11,421 bases of DNA, taken from the NCBI GenBank assembly GCA_016256075.1, contig SDVU01000680.1, positions 1 through 11,421 of the forward strand, in the 5' to 3' direction. A program made the position numbers and the translations under genes. Positions 1-8,575 of the stretch are shown one piece after another. Under the pieces are notes generated by a model. It saw only the letters and a list, made by a program, of their open reading frames with translations, had not been told where the DNA came from and made no database searches. Position 1 is the first letter of the stretch; the number at the start of each line of letters is the position of its first letter. The stretch is from Dictyocoela muelleri. Its lineage: Eukaryota > Microsporidia.

Positions 1-1195
1 TTATACCAAATGGTTGCTTGTCAAAGAGAATGAATCGATGGAAACTTATATTAGAGGAATATGATTACAGCATTGTTATATCGAAGGAAAGTTAAACAAC
101 GAAGTAGATATTCTTTCTAGATCATTCGAAATGAAATCGCATAAAGATTTAAATATCTACGAACTGCCAACTCTTCCAAAAACCGAATTAAAAATTCTAG
201 TTGAAAATTCTACAACCGATAATTATGTGAAAAAAACGTTTGAAAAAGGTACTAAGAAGATCCATAACCGATTAATACATCTAGGAGTTACAAGATATGG
301 AATGATATTAAAAAGGTATACTAAATTAAGTAATGTTAAAAAATTATCAATGAAATTACAAGAGAGTGTAATGCTTGTAGTAAGGAGAAGAATACTAAAA
401 TAAAACATGGTATTGTAAATCATGATTTCTAACAAAAGATAAAAACGAATGTATTTCAATTGTCTTGAAAGGACTTTCAAAACACGACATTTCAAAACAA
501 GTAAGAACTCAAAATATTTTAATTTACTGGTTATTACTGATGTATTTAGAAGATATTCAGAGATAGAAATTATATTTGATACAAATACTCAAACTATAAT
601 TAGTGCTATCAAAAATATCGTTTACAAAATATTCATATCCCATAAAGTGCATCACAGATAACGGTAGTCAATTTAAATCTTGCAATTTCGAGAAATTCAT
701 TCAAGATCAGGGAATTGAGCACATTTTAACTGCTAAAATTACCCTACAGGCAATTCAATTGTCGAAAGAGTTAATAAAGAAATAGGCATGGCCTTACGGA
801 TATCAAGAGGACAATCTTTTAACAGTTTATCACAAAACATATATATGATTAAATCTTAACGTTAATCTATCCACTGGTTACCCACCGTTTGAACTTTTTT
901 TCTAAAAAACGATATTTGAAAATTCCGATATTGAAATAATAATTGATAAGTCTGAAATAATTAATAAAATGAAAATTAAAAGTAAAAAATATAATAAAAG
1001 AAATAAGAAGGTAATGAAAAATGTTATTTATGCCCCTAATGACGAAGTTTTTGTAAGAATTTAGAACAAGATAAAATAAATAGCAGATGTAAGGGTCCAT
1101 ACAAAGTTGTGAAACTATCAAGTGGTAAGAACAATATTTTTGTGGATAAAGGTAACAAGATTTCAAGAATATCCATCAAAAACGTTAAGCCGTGC
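1..1195 (+). mobile_element. Ty3/gypsy LTR retrotransposon fossil, 3' part of pol
   Basis: This is the remains of a Ty3/gypsy (Metaviridae-type) pol region that enters from the left edge. The first ~120 bases resemble the end of the RNase H domain, where gypsy elements have a conserved block leading into a 'LSRS'-type ending. About 240-400 resembles the zinc-binding N-terminal integrase domain, and about 500-780 the integrase catalytic core, with the family landmarks 'ITD' near 530 and 'DNGSQF' near 660-675. About 1030-1190 resembles the GPY/F-type integrase C-terminus, with 'GPYKVV' near 1098-1115. The element is clearly broken (several breaks), so it is an old non-functional copy. No LTR was recognised on the 3' side; a Merlin element starts about 90 bases downstream and may have obscured it. 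Family assignment rests on domain order and motifs read by eye. Confidence 0.85.
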
Positions 1196-1287
1196 GTGAT
1201 AGGGGAAGGTGTTCTTTGCAATGAGAGTACACATACATTCTAGAAGGTTTACTTAATTTTTTCATCGTGATTTATCTGCAAAAGGTT

Positions 1288-2438
1288 GGGACTAGAACAG
1301 TTCCAAATTTCACTTATAAGAATAATTAAATCAATTTTACAAAATATTTTATTTAAACTCCTCTAGAACATGTTCTTTTGCCTCCGACGCTTGTAATATA
1401 AAAAATCAATAAAATTCTGAAACAATAAATACGATGGTGAAAACGTCCTATGCACAATTTGCGAATCAATTCAATAAATAATGTTACAAGGTCTTTACTT
1501 GTCTGCAATTTAAGGTACGGGCATCCACTAAGTGGATATCCCAATATTATTGTAAATTTTGCAAAAAAAGACATGATATTTGAAAATATGCACCCTTCAA
1601 AGGTATTGGCCTAAAAATAAGAGATATTTTAGATATTATATGATTGTTTGCCTCAAATAATTCAAATACAAAAATTTGTCAAGAACTTGAACTTTAAAAT
1701 GCAGTGTCCAAAAAATTATTAATTTTATTAGAAGATCTTTAAAAATATACATAGATAATACTATATGTACAATTAGGAATTCTACTATAGTTGAAATTGA
1801 TAGACTCTAATAGCGAAGAGGAATAAAAATAGAGAGAGATTAGTAGAACAACAATGGTTGTTTTGTGCTATTGAAAGAAATGGAACTGGGCTAATTCTAA
1901 AAACAGTGAAGTAAGAAACGCAAAAAGCATATACCGAATAATAAAAAATTTCATTAGTCGAGATATCATAATATATAGTGAAGAATGGCCAGCATATTTC
2001 AGAATATTTAATGATAATTCTAACTAATTTCATTACTCCGTGAATCATTCAAAGAATTTCATTAATCCAGATAATCCTGATGTACACACTCAGACAATAG
2101 AATCATTATTGAGCAGGCTTAAATTGTTCCTTAGAACTTCTAATCTGAATAATAAAAATCAATTGGAGGAATATCTAGCAGAGTGCTTCTTTAGAAAAAA
2201 TATATAAAAATTTATGTGAAGCCGAACTATTTGAGAAAATAGTTTTTATAATTACTCAAATAAATCATTAATTTATTAGATTTTTATAAATTTATAATTC
2301 AAATTTTGTTATTTTTTGATAAATAAAATATTTATAAATAAATTAATTATTTTCCAATAATTTATAAAATAATTTAATATTCATTATGGGTTTATTTTTT
2401 TAAAAAAATATAATTGAGATGGAACCGATCCATGTCCC
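1288..2438 (+). mobile_element. Merlin (ISXO2/IS1016-like) DNA transposon, decayed
   Basis: A decayed DDE transposase of the Merlin superfamily is read on the + strand. Its landmarks, in order, are: a zinc-ribbon-like 'CKFCKKR' near 1551-1571; 'STIVEID' ending at 1801, which carries the first catalytic Asp; 'LVEQQWLFCAIERNGTG' near 1840-1890; 'IIYSEEWPAY' near 1971-1997, where the second Asp of the family appears as Glu; 'VNHSKNFINP' near 2040-2069; and 'HTQTIESLLSRLK' near 2085-2123 with the third acidic residue. 'LEEYLAECFFR' follows near 2165-2197. These pieces lie in all three forward frames with several stops, so the enzyme is dead. Probable terminal inverted repeats are 1288-1304 and, inverted, 2421-2438; both begin GGGAC and reach TTCC (about 13 of 17 positions agree, one gap). 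The implied 1.15-kb length is normal for an autonomous Merlin. No convincing 8-9 bp target duplication was seen, so the exact ends are less certain than the family. Confidence 0.85.
1519..1542. repeat. Short palindrome inside the Merlin element
   Basis: An odd-centred inverted repeat with 7-bp arms, ATCCACT-A-AGTGGAT, is framed by GGG on the left and CCC on the right, so it could form a hairpin of up to about 10 pairs. It lies just upstream of the zinc-ribbon-like part of the transposase. It may be chance or a small inserted palindrome; no function is claimed. Confidence 0.5.
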
Positions 2439-2469
2439 AGTATATGACTCATGCCCCAGTATATAGACT
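2431..2469 (+). repeat. Tandem ~20-bp duplication at the Merlin right end
   Basis: Two adjacent near-identical units, CATGTCCCAGTATATGACT and CATGCCCCAGTATATAGACT, abut at 2449/2450. The first overlaps the outer end of the proposed right inverted repeat of the Merlin element. A related string occurs near 10517-10535 (TTTCCCAATATATGTCGG). The duplication may blur the true transposon boundary. Confidence 0.6.
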
Positions 2470-2638
2470 AGACCCTATTTTTTTCTAATTACGCTAAGAA
2501 ACCATTATTTTGAGTTTGAAATTAATTTGTATAAATTATGATTTATATTGTAAAATATTAAATTTTTATATTTTTATATTGTATAAATTAAAAAAATATT
2601 ATATCAATTAACTATTTATATTGTATAAATAAATTTAT

Positions 2639-2710
2639 ATGATGATAGCTCAGTTAAAACTAAATTATGATCTAATAATCTCAATCGTCGAATCCCGATG
2701 GTACTTTTTT
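2639..2710 (+). tRNA. tRNA-like sequence or degenerate tRNA/SINE head
   Basis: An A-box-like string, TAGCTCAGTT, starts at 2646. A B-box/T-loop core, TCGAATCCC, lies at 2688-2696, and a T6 Pol III-type terminator at 2705-2710. A 4-bp T-stem (ATCG/CGAT) flanks the T-loop. Neither the acceptor stem nor the D-stem pairs well and the anticodon loop is irregular, so this is not a convincing functional tRNA. It could be a tRNA pseudogene, the head of a tRNA-derived SINE, or chance in AT-rich DNA. Confidence 0.35.
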
Positions 2711-2747
2711 ACTTTATTTTTACTGGTCGCGTTATATGCATAGGTCG

Positions 2748-2762
2748 CACGCGTAGCGCGTG
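2748..2762. repeat. GC-rich hairpin in AT-rich spacer
   Basis: CACGCG-TAG-CGCGTG is a 6-bp GC-rich stem with a 3-base loop. It sits in a ~40-base island (2723-2763) that also has two copies of GGTCGC. The contrast with the flanks, which are almost pure A/T, is strong. No matching feature class is recognised. Confidence 0.55.
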
Positions 2763-2916
2763 ACATAATAAATTTGTTTTTATGAAAAAGATCTTAAATT
2801 TAATTAAAATATAATTAATAAAAATATTTTAATAATACTTATATTAATTAATTTCTATTATTTTATCTATTTTTTAAAATTTTATTAAATAAAAATTTTT
2901 GATTTCTTTTTATTGA

Positions 2917-2957
2917 GGAAAATTTTAGTACAGCTATGACCGGAAATTTTAGTACAG
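2917..2957 (+). repeat. Direct repeat of ~17 bp
   Basis: GGAAAATTTTAGTACAG (2917-2933) recurs as GGAAATTTTAGTACAG (2942-2957) after an 8-base spacer. It lies just upstream of the A-rich minisatellite. No role is inferred. Confidence 0.7.
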
Positions 2958-2974
2958 ATCCACACTATTTAAAA

Positions 2975-3540
2975 GCCTTATATTAAAAACCATTAAATAA
3001 AAAGCCTTAATTAAAAAAAAACCTTAAATTAAGAAAACCTTAATTAAAAAAACCTTTATTAAAAAAAAACTTAAATTTAAAAGAACCCTATATTAAAAAA
3101 TTTAAATTAAAAAAACCTTTAAATAAAAACCTTTAATTAAAAAACCTTAAATTTAAAAAAACCTTAAATTTAAATATCTTAAATTAAAATACCTTAAATT
3201 AAAATACCGCAAATTAAAATATCTTAAATTAAAATACCTTAAATTAAAATACCTTAAATTAAAATACCTTAAATTAAAATACCTTAATTAAAAACCTTAA
3301 ATTAAAAACCTTAAATTAAAAAACCCTTAATTAACAAACCCATAATAAAAAATCTTAATTAACAAACCCTTAATAAAAAACCTTAAATTAAAATATATTA
3401 AATTAAAATACCTTAATTAAAAAAACTTAAATTAAAAACCTTAATTAAAAAACCTTAAATTTAAAAAACCTTAATTTAAAAAACCTTAATTTAAAAAACA
3501 TTAAAAAAAAAACCTTAAATTAAAAATATAAAACTTAAAA
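2975..3540 (+). repeat. A-rich, nearly G-free minisatellite upstream of the propeller gene
   Basis: A long tandem-like tract is built on variants of ACCTTAAATTAAAAT. The cleanest part is 3176-3280, seven units in exact 15-bp register; elsewhere units drift between about 9 and 17 bases (CCTTAATTAAAA, CCCTTAATTAAC and the like). The + strand is extremely poor in G: from 3084 to 3565 I find a single G, at 3209, while C recurs once per unit. The tract ends about 25 bases before the start codon of the 817-aa gene, so it occupies the promoter and 5' flank. Unlike a telomere array it is imperfect and internal. Confidence 0.9.
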
Positions 3541-3556
3541 AAAACAAAATCAATTA

Positions 3557-3560
3557 CCCC
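3557..3560 (+). promoter_or_regulatory. CCC-type start-codon signal of microsporidia
   Basis: CCCC lies three bases before the ATG at 3564. CCC or GGG motifs within about 15 bases of the start codon are a known microsporidian gene signal. It supports both the chosen start and the taxonomic assignment. Confidence 0.6.
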
Positions 3561-3563
3561 ACA

Positions 3564-6017
3564 ATGGAACGAAAACATTTTGAACTCTTACGTTCGCTCG
3601 AAAATGAACTAAAATCATTATCAAATGAAAATACTGAGTTACGCAAATATAATGAAATGCTTAAGAAAAAATTAAATAGCGCTCTTTCACAAATAAATAG
3701 TCAACAAGGAATAATTAAGGATCTCCAAATCAAATTTGGCAATATCAAAAAAATTAAATGTGATGAATCTTATGATCTTATTAAAAATGAAGAACAGGAT
3801 AGTGACTATCAAATTAATAAAAATGATATTAATAATAAAATAGAAAACATTAATTTTAAAAGAGATGATATTAAAAATATAAATAACAATAATCTTAATA
3901 ATGACAACATTAATAATAATCTTAATAATAATCTTAATAATAATAATCTTAATAATAATAATCTTAATAATAATAATCTTAATAATAATAATAATCTTAA
4001 TAACAATTATAACAATAATTATAATCTTAATAACAATTATAACAATAATTATAATCTTAATAATAATCTTAATAATAATCTTAATAATAATAATAATCTT
4101 ATTAAGAACAACTTTAATAATCATTATACACGCATAAACAGATCTCACTTGAACGACTCAACACCGCAAATAAATTCACCATCCCTATATAATCAAAACA
4201 TCAATCACATCAATCGTAATGATCACAACAATTGTAATGATCACAATATTCCCAAAATACCCCTGAAGAATCAAATAAAAGTATCACTACCAACCACAAC
4301 AATAAAACTCGGTGCAGACTGGCTGATAACAGGTAGTCAAATACAAAACATTTCATTATCAAAAAACATTCAATTCTTTCAACCAATCATGAACATTTCA
4401 ACAAACAAAAATCTTTTAGCAATTGCTTCAGACAACAACAATTTTATTTTTGATTTAAAAAATGAAGTTTATTATTTTTTGAATTATGAAAATCAAAAAA
4501 TTGAATTATTAAAAAATGAACAAATAATGAATATCCTCAACAAAAGATTTGTCAATAATGCTTTTATTAATCAACATAATATTAATGTAAATACTAATAA
4601 CCTTAATATTAATACAATTACTAATAAGTCTAATATTAATAATGCTTATATTAATAACTCTAATATTAATGTAAATACTAATAACCTTAATATTAATACA
4701 ATTACTAATAACTCTAATATTAATAATGCTTATATTAATAACTCTAATATTAATAATGTTTATCAATCTAATATTAATGCAATTACTAATATGTCTAATA
4801 TTAATAATATTAATACAATTACTAATATTAATACAAATAACAATAACCACCTTTATCAATTCAATAATCCTTATATGAATCATAACATTCGAATTTACAG
4901 AAATAAAATAATTTCAATTTTCAAATCAACAATTTCAACTTGGGACTTCAAAACAAAAAAATTAATCAGTATAATAAATTTAAATGCAATGAATCTCAAT
5001 ACAATAAATCTCAATAAAGCCAAATTAAATTTACAACAACAAAAATTACCCCGATTTCTAAAAATATTCAGTTCATCTTTTTTCAATGATTTTATTTTTC
5101 TTTCTATCCCGAATTTACTTATTGTTTTAAGAAACGACGAGCTTGTTAAAAGAATTGAAATTCCCAAAATTATTGTTACGTGCATTGCTTTTAAAAATGA
5201 TAACGATGGTCATAATAACGATTATAACAATGATAACGATGATAATAGTGATGATGATATTAACAATATTATTAATGATACCATTAATAATAATACCTAT
5301 AACAATAATTATTTAGATAACATGACTCTTTATTGTGGAACACTTTCTTCCTCTATTTTAATTATAAGTCAAAATAAAGTTAAATATATACCAATTAAGA
5401 GTAAAATAATATCAGCAATTTCATTATTCAAAAAAAGAAATAATAATAACAATGATGATTATAATGATAATATAAATGATGATAATAATCTTCTATTTAT
5501 TACATCATCAGATTGTTCATTCTTTTCATTTTCAATTTCTGATAATGATCCTTTTGATTTAAAACTTTCATACTTTTTTAAATATCAATCGCCTATTTAC
5601 AATGTAAAATCTTATTTTTATAATTCATCAATTGTAGTTGTCCTTGGTGTAAAAGATAAATTGATATTTTTTGATCACACGAGATTTAGCGATGAAATTA
5701 GAAATAACAACCCAAATGAGAAACTTAATCAAGATATTTTTCATAATACTAATCAGAATATTGATCATAACCTTAATATTGATCATAACCTTAACCTTAA
5801 TAATGATCATAACCTTAATATTGATAATGATAATAACATTAATATTGATATTGATAATAACATTAATAATGATATTGATCATAACCTTAATAATTATGAA
5901 TTAAAAATAATGGAATTGAAAACTCATAATGGAAATATTTGTAAAATTTATCTTGATAGAAATAGAATCATAACAATTGGTACGGATTTTAAAATTAGAT
6001 TTTGGGTTGTTAAATAG
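3564..6017 (+). CDS. Coiled-coil / WD40-like propeller protein with Asn-rich inserts
   Basis: An intact intronless ORF of 817 residues. Residues 1-63 are charged with a heptad-like leucine pattern, a likely coiled coil for oligomerisation. Residues 85-230 are Asn-rich (Asn-Leu and Asn-Tyr repeats). From about 250 the protein shows seven segments that could be WD40 blades, roughly 260-300, 440-472, 497-533, 535-610, 613-672, 675-710 and 786-817. The clearest are 'STWDF' (458-462) and the last, 'HNGNICKIYL...IITIGTDFKIRFWVV', ending in the typical Trp-containing strand. Further Asn/Asp-rich inserts lie at 331-440, 545-585, 625-642 and 713-777, at or inside blade junctions. Coiled coil plus propeller is the layout of Tup1/Groucho-type corepressors, but also of Atg16-, LIS1- and Sif2-like proteins, so no symbol is given; a scaffold role is inferred. 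No signal peptide or membrane segment was noticed. The start is favoured by the CCCC signal and by the coiled coil beginning at once. Confidence 0.88.
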   Translation: MERKHFELLRSLENELKSLSNENTELRKYNEMLKKKLNSALSQINSQQGIIKDLQIKFGNIKKIKCDESYDLIKNEEQDSDYQINKNDINNKIENINFKRDDIKNINNNNLNNDNINNNLNNNLNNNNLNNNNLNNNNLNNNNNLNNNYNNNYNLNNNYNNNYNLNNNLNNNLNNNNNLIKNNFNNHYTRINRSHLNDSTPQINSPSLYNQNINHINRNDHNNCNDHNIPKIPLKNQIKVSLPTTTIKLGADWLITGSQIQNISLSKNIQFFQPIMNISTNKNLLAIASDNNNFIFDLKNEVYYFLNYENQKIELLKNEQIMNILNKRFVNNAFINQHNINVNTNNLNINTITNKSNINNAYINNSNINVNTNNLNINTITNNSNINNAYINNSNINNVYQSNINAITNMSNINNINTITNINTNNNNHLYQFNNPYMNHNIRIYRNKIISIFKSTISTWDFKTKKLISIINLNAMNLNTINLNKAKLNLQQQKLPRFLKIFSSSFFNDFIFLSIPNLLIVLRNDELVKRIEIPKIIVTCIAFKNDNDGHNNDYNNDNDDNSDDDINNIINDTINNNTYNNNYLDNMTLYCGTLSSSILIISQNKVKYIPIKSKIISAISLFKKRNNNNNDDYNDNINDDNNLLFITSSDCSFFSFSISDNDPFDLKLSYFFKYQSPIYNVKSYFYNSSIVVVLGVKDKLIFFDHTRFSDEIRNNNPNEKLNQDIFHNTNQNIDHNLNIDHNLNLNNDHNLNIDNDNNINIDIDNNINNDIDHNLNNYELKIMELKTHNGNICKIYLDRNRIITIGTDFKIRFWVVK
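3888..4103 (+). repeat. Asn-Leu/Asn-Tyr coding microsatellite
   Basis: Inside the propeller gene the DNA is a low-complexity array of AAT-rich codons (AATAATCTTAATAAT-type units) encoding NNNL and NNNY runs. It includes an exact 30-bp duplication at 4002-4031 and 4032-4061, each coding NNNYNNNYNL. Because TAA and TAG are scarce in the other frames here, long Ile/Leu-rich shadow frames appear on both strands; they have no independent support. Confidence 0.85.
4554..4763 (+). repeat. 84-bp in-frame coding minisatellite
   Basis: Residues 331-358 and 359-386 of the propeller protein are two 28-residue copies of the same unit (84 bp each: 4554-4637 and 4638-4721), differing at only a few residues. 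A third, partial copy starts at 4722. The unit contains NINVNTNNLNINTIT. Its length is a multiple of three, so copies can be gained or lost without breaking the frame, and copy-number variation between isolates is likely. Confidence 0.85.
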
Positions 6018-6019
6018 TC

Positions 6020-6025
6020 AATAAA
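6020..6025 (+). terminator. Putative poly(A) signal of the propeller gene
   Basis: AATAAA begins two bases after the TAG stop at 6015-6017. Signals this close to the stop are common in microsporidia, where 3' UTRs are very short. It is a short motif in AT-rich DNA, so chance is possible. Confidence 0.4.
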
Positions 6026-6221
6026 TCGATAATTATGTTTTGAATTTTTCATTATTGGCTTGAAATATTATAACCATAAAAATTAGAAATTAGCGGATTT
6101 AAAATATCAATTCTTATTGAACTTAAATTGAGGATAAATGATTTTGATCAACTTAAATTTAAAATTATTTTTTTAAAACTTTACGGATAAATTTATATAA
6201 AATGATAAATTTTGAATAAAA

Positions 6222-6385
6222 GTTCAATTTATGATAAAAGTTCAATTTATGATAAAAATTCAATTTTTGATAAAAACTTTAATTTATATAAAATAATAAA
6301 TTTATTGTAAAATATAAAATTTTTGATAAAATGATAAATTTTGGATAAAGAAGTTCAATTTTTGTTAGAAGTTCAATTTTTGTTA
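6222..6385 (+). repeat. 18-bp direct repeats in the 3' flank
   Basis: Three head-to-tail 18-bp units lie at 6222-6239, 6240-6257 and 6258-6275 (GTTCAATTTATGATAAAA and close variants). A related exact pair of GAAGTTCAATTTTTGTTA lies at 6350-6367 and 6368-6385. Apart from these, the stretch 6026-6880 is AT-rich DNA in which I see no gene, RNA or transposon end. Confidence 0.8.
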
Positions 6386-6879
6386 AATGATAGGTTTTAT
6401 CAAATTAAAATTTTTAATCTTTTTTATTTTAATTTATAATCTTAACAGTAATATGTTGAAATCTCAACTTTAACAATTTTACCGACAAATTCCATTTCAT
6501 AAAAATTATAAATCCTAAATTTTAATCAATCACTAATTGAAATAAAAAGAAAATACAAATTCATACTTCTATGCAGTACATGAACATTCATATACCAACA
6601 CAATGCCTCTAATAAAAAACACACTCGTTCTTCTTATTTGTCCTGCCATTTCGTTGACCACGGAATTAACTTATACAAAAATCGAAATTTTTAATAATTT
6701 ATTATTATTATTTTTGATATTACGATCATTATGTTGAATATGTAATTTAAAAACTTTGATAAAATGCAGAAAAATTTCAAAAATAATTTTGTAAAAGAAA
6801 AGATCTAAATTACAATATTTTTTATTTGAGAAACCATTTATATTACCAAAATTGGTTTATATTGATTGATAAAATAATT

Positions 6880-8575
6880 TCTAGTAATCATTCAAATTTA
6901 AATATTTTAGTTCAATCAATTTTAATTTCAAAGATAAGGTCGGTCTTAAAGTCCTTCGTAAGAGTAAATGGTTCAATCAGTAAGTCATTTTTTACGAAGT
7001 TGGAGTTAGGCTGGGATGTAAAATCTGCCCTATGCTTTTTAACCTGTACGTTAATGACTTATTTGATGGAATACATGGTATTTACAAAAGAGATTAAGGT
7101 ATTTCATGACTTTTATTAGCTTATGATGCAGTTCTTGTTGCAGATTGAATAGAAAAATTGCAACAGAATCTGGCTAGAGTGGATGACTTATGTTCCCGCT
7201 AGATAGGGTAATAAACATTGAGAAGTGTGGAAATATTATCATGAACGACGGTAGTGAATATACATTCAACTTAGGAGGTTCCTACCTGTCGAGATTTTAT
7301 GTGTATACATATCTAGGGTTGAAGATAGATAAGAAAGTAAACTTCGCGAATGTAATAATAAATAGAAAAGATAAGCCCCTCACAAGTCTTATTTCAAAAT
7401 GCACCCATTCTTTAGTATAAAAAAGTTTGACAGCCAGTAAGGCACTATTTATCTAAGGTTTCCTTTGCCAATAGCAACATACGGATGTGAACTTTCCGTA
7501 ATGCTGACTCTGAGTCAGACCTCTACAGAAAGTTGCCCACAAAGCTATTAAAGATATATTTTCAACACCCTCAAATTTATGTAGAGCCGGAGCATACGAA
7601 GAATTAAATCTTGAACCAGCGTATATTCGAGCTGCAGTGACGCAAATCAGAGCTTACACCAAGTAGACTCAGTTTTAGACTTACATGGCGACATTATTGT
7701 CATTGAGCCTAAAGACCGAAAACCCACTTGAATGACTGCGACTATAAGGTATTCTAAGGGTATCTTAAAAACATATATGTGAGATTTTACGTGGTCTTGG
7801 TTATAGCCGAAGAAAGTGTAGGTATAAAACAACGCCGTGAACCCACTCGAAGTAAAATTTAAAGTTTACGAAAAGCTGGCGAGTTTGAAAATGGATTATT
7901 ACGTGATGACAAAATTTTAGGATTTACAACGGTTTGTGCTACTCAAAAGAAAATAGTAGGGCTAATTAAAGTATTTTTAATGAAATATGAAATAAGCTGT
8001 TAAAGAATGTACATGGTTTTTTTTCCATATACTCACAATAACTACTATATTTAGTATTTTTTGCATAAAAAAGATTAAAAGAAGTAGTAATTATGAGTAT
8101 ATGGAAAATAAAACAAAGCAAATTATTTAAAAGGCGATTTCATGTTTCTTTAAATATACTTTAATTACCCCTAATCATTTATTTTGGGTGGCACAAACCG
8201 TTTTAGATACGAATTTTCAAGCTGTTGTGTAATTATAATATTGTGTGGGAAGGCTGGCTGCTCTGATTAATTTAAGATCCCGGTGTATTCATATGAATTA
8301 TCAATAAGCGTTTTATGTTCATAAATAAAGAGTCTATGAAGAAACTTATGTATTTTGTAGGGACAACCTCAAAGAGACCGTTCTACATTTTCTCTGGTAT
8401 ATACGCTTCGACTAAACTAGATGCCCGGCTTATGTATCATTAATGGCTTAAATGTTGGTAACTACTGCATTTATGAAATCAGCCGACCAAAAAAAACTGT
8501 AACGAGGTGAGTTAATCAGGGTACTCTTCGGAATTGTTGTGATATACATGATTCGGTACAGTTACGGTTTATGAT
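6880..8575 (+). mobile_element. Decayed non-LTR retrotransposon (LINE): RT and C-terminal region
   Basis: A broken LINE ORF2-like region. 'VRVNGSISKSF' lies near 6957-6990 in one frame. RT motifs follow in a second frame: 'GVRLGC' at 7002-7019 (usually GVRQGC), 'MLFNLYVNDLFDGI' from 7032, and 'AYDAVLVAD' from 7119, where the usual (F/Y)ADD has become AYDA, so the first catalytic Asp is lost. 'EKCGNI...' and 'YTYLGLKID' (to about 7330) sit in the third frame. The connecting region has 'AYEELNLEPAYIRAAVTQIR' near 7590-7655. After the foldback insertion at 7920-8211 the ORF resumes with 'LRSRCIHMNY' (8272-8301) and the Cys/His motif 'FCRDNLKETVLHFLW' ending near 8397, as in C-termini of LINEs. 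Stops and frame changes are frequent, so the copy is inactive. The 5' boundary is uncertain (6826-6900), consistent with 5' truncation. A Dong/R4-like clade is possible but not shown. Confidence 0.85.
7920..8211. mobile_element. Foldback / MITE-like element nested in the LINE
   Basis: The element is almost entirely a long inverted repeat with arms of about 140 bp and its centre near 8063. Near-identical arm blocks include ACGGTTTGTGC (left near 7930, inverted on the right near 8192-8202), CTAATTAAAGTAT (left near 7961) and CCATATACTCA (left near 8025, inverted right near 8093-8103). AATTTT occurs just outside both ends (7913-7918 and 8212-8217) as a possible remnant of an 8-9 bp target duplication. 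The LINE reads towards it from the left and resumes its C-terminal coding on the right, so this is an insertion into the LINE. It has no coding capacity. Terminal style and possible duplication length would fit a Merlin-derived MITE, but the ends do not visibly match the Merlin at 1288-2438. Confidence 0.85.

Noticed and set aside
867-1221. Minus-strand ORFs of 99 and 61 aa
   Set aside because: They are antisense to the integrase C-terminal region of the retrotransposon fossil and show no features of their own.
1353-1574. Minus-strand ORF of 73 aa
   Set aside because: It overlaps the zinc-ribbon-like part of the Merlin element on the other strand and resembles no known protein.
1785-2048. 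Minus-strand ORF of 87 aa
   Set aside because: Antisense shadow of the Merlin transposase motifs read on the plus strand.
2975-3540. Telomere repeat
   Set aside because: The CCTTAA-rich units vary in length and sequence, the tract is internal, and it is followed at once by a gene.
3687-4148. Long Ile/Lys-rich and Leu-rich reading frames on the minus strand and in another plus frame
   Set aside because: They are frame shadows of the Asn-Leu coding repeat, with homopolymer composition and no start signal.
4509-5185. Minus-strand ORFs of 124 and 96 aa within the propeller gene
   Set aside because: Antisense shadows of AAT/ATT-rich codons; they have no start signal and no recognisable domain.
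7647-7832. Minus-strand ORF of 61 aa
   Set aside because: Antisense to the connecting region of the LINE; no independent support.
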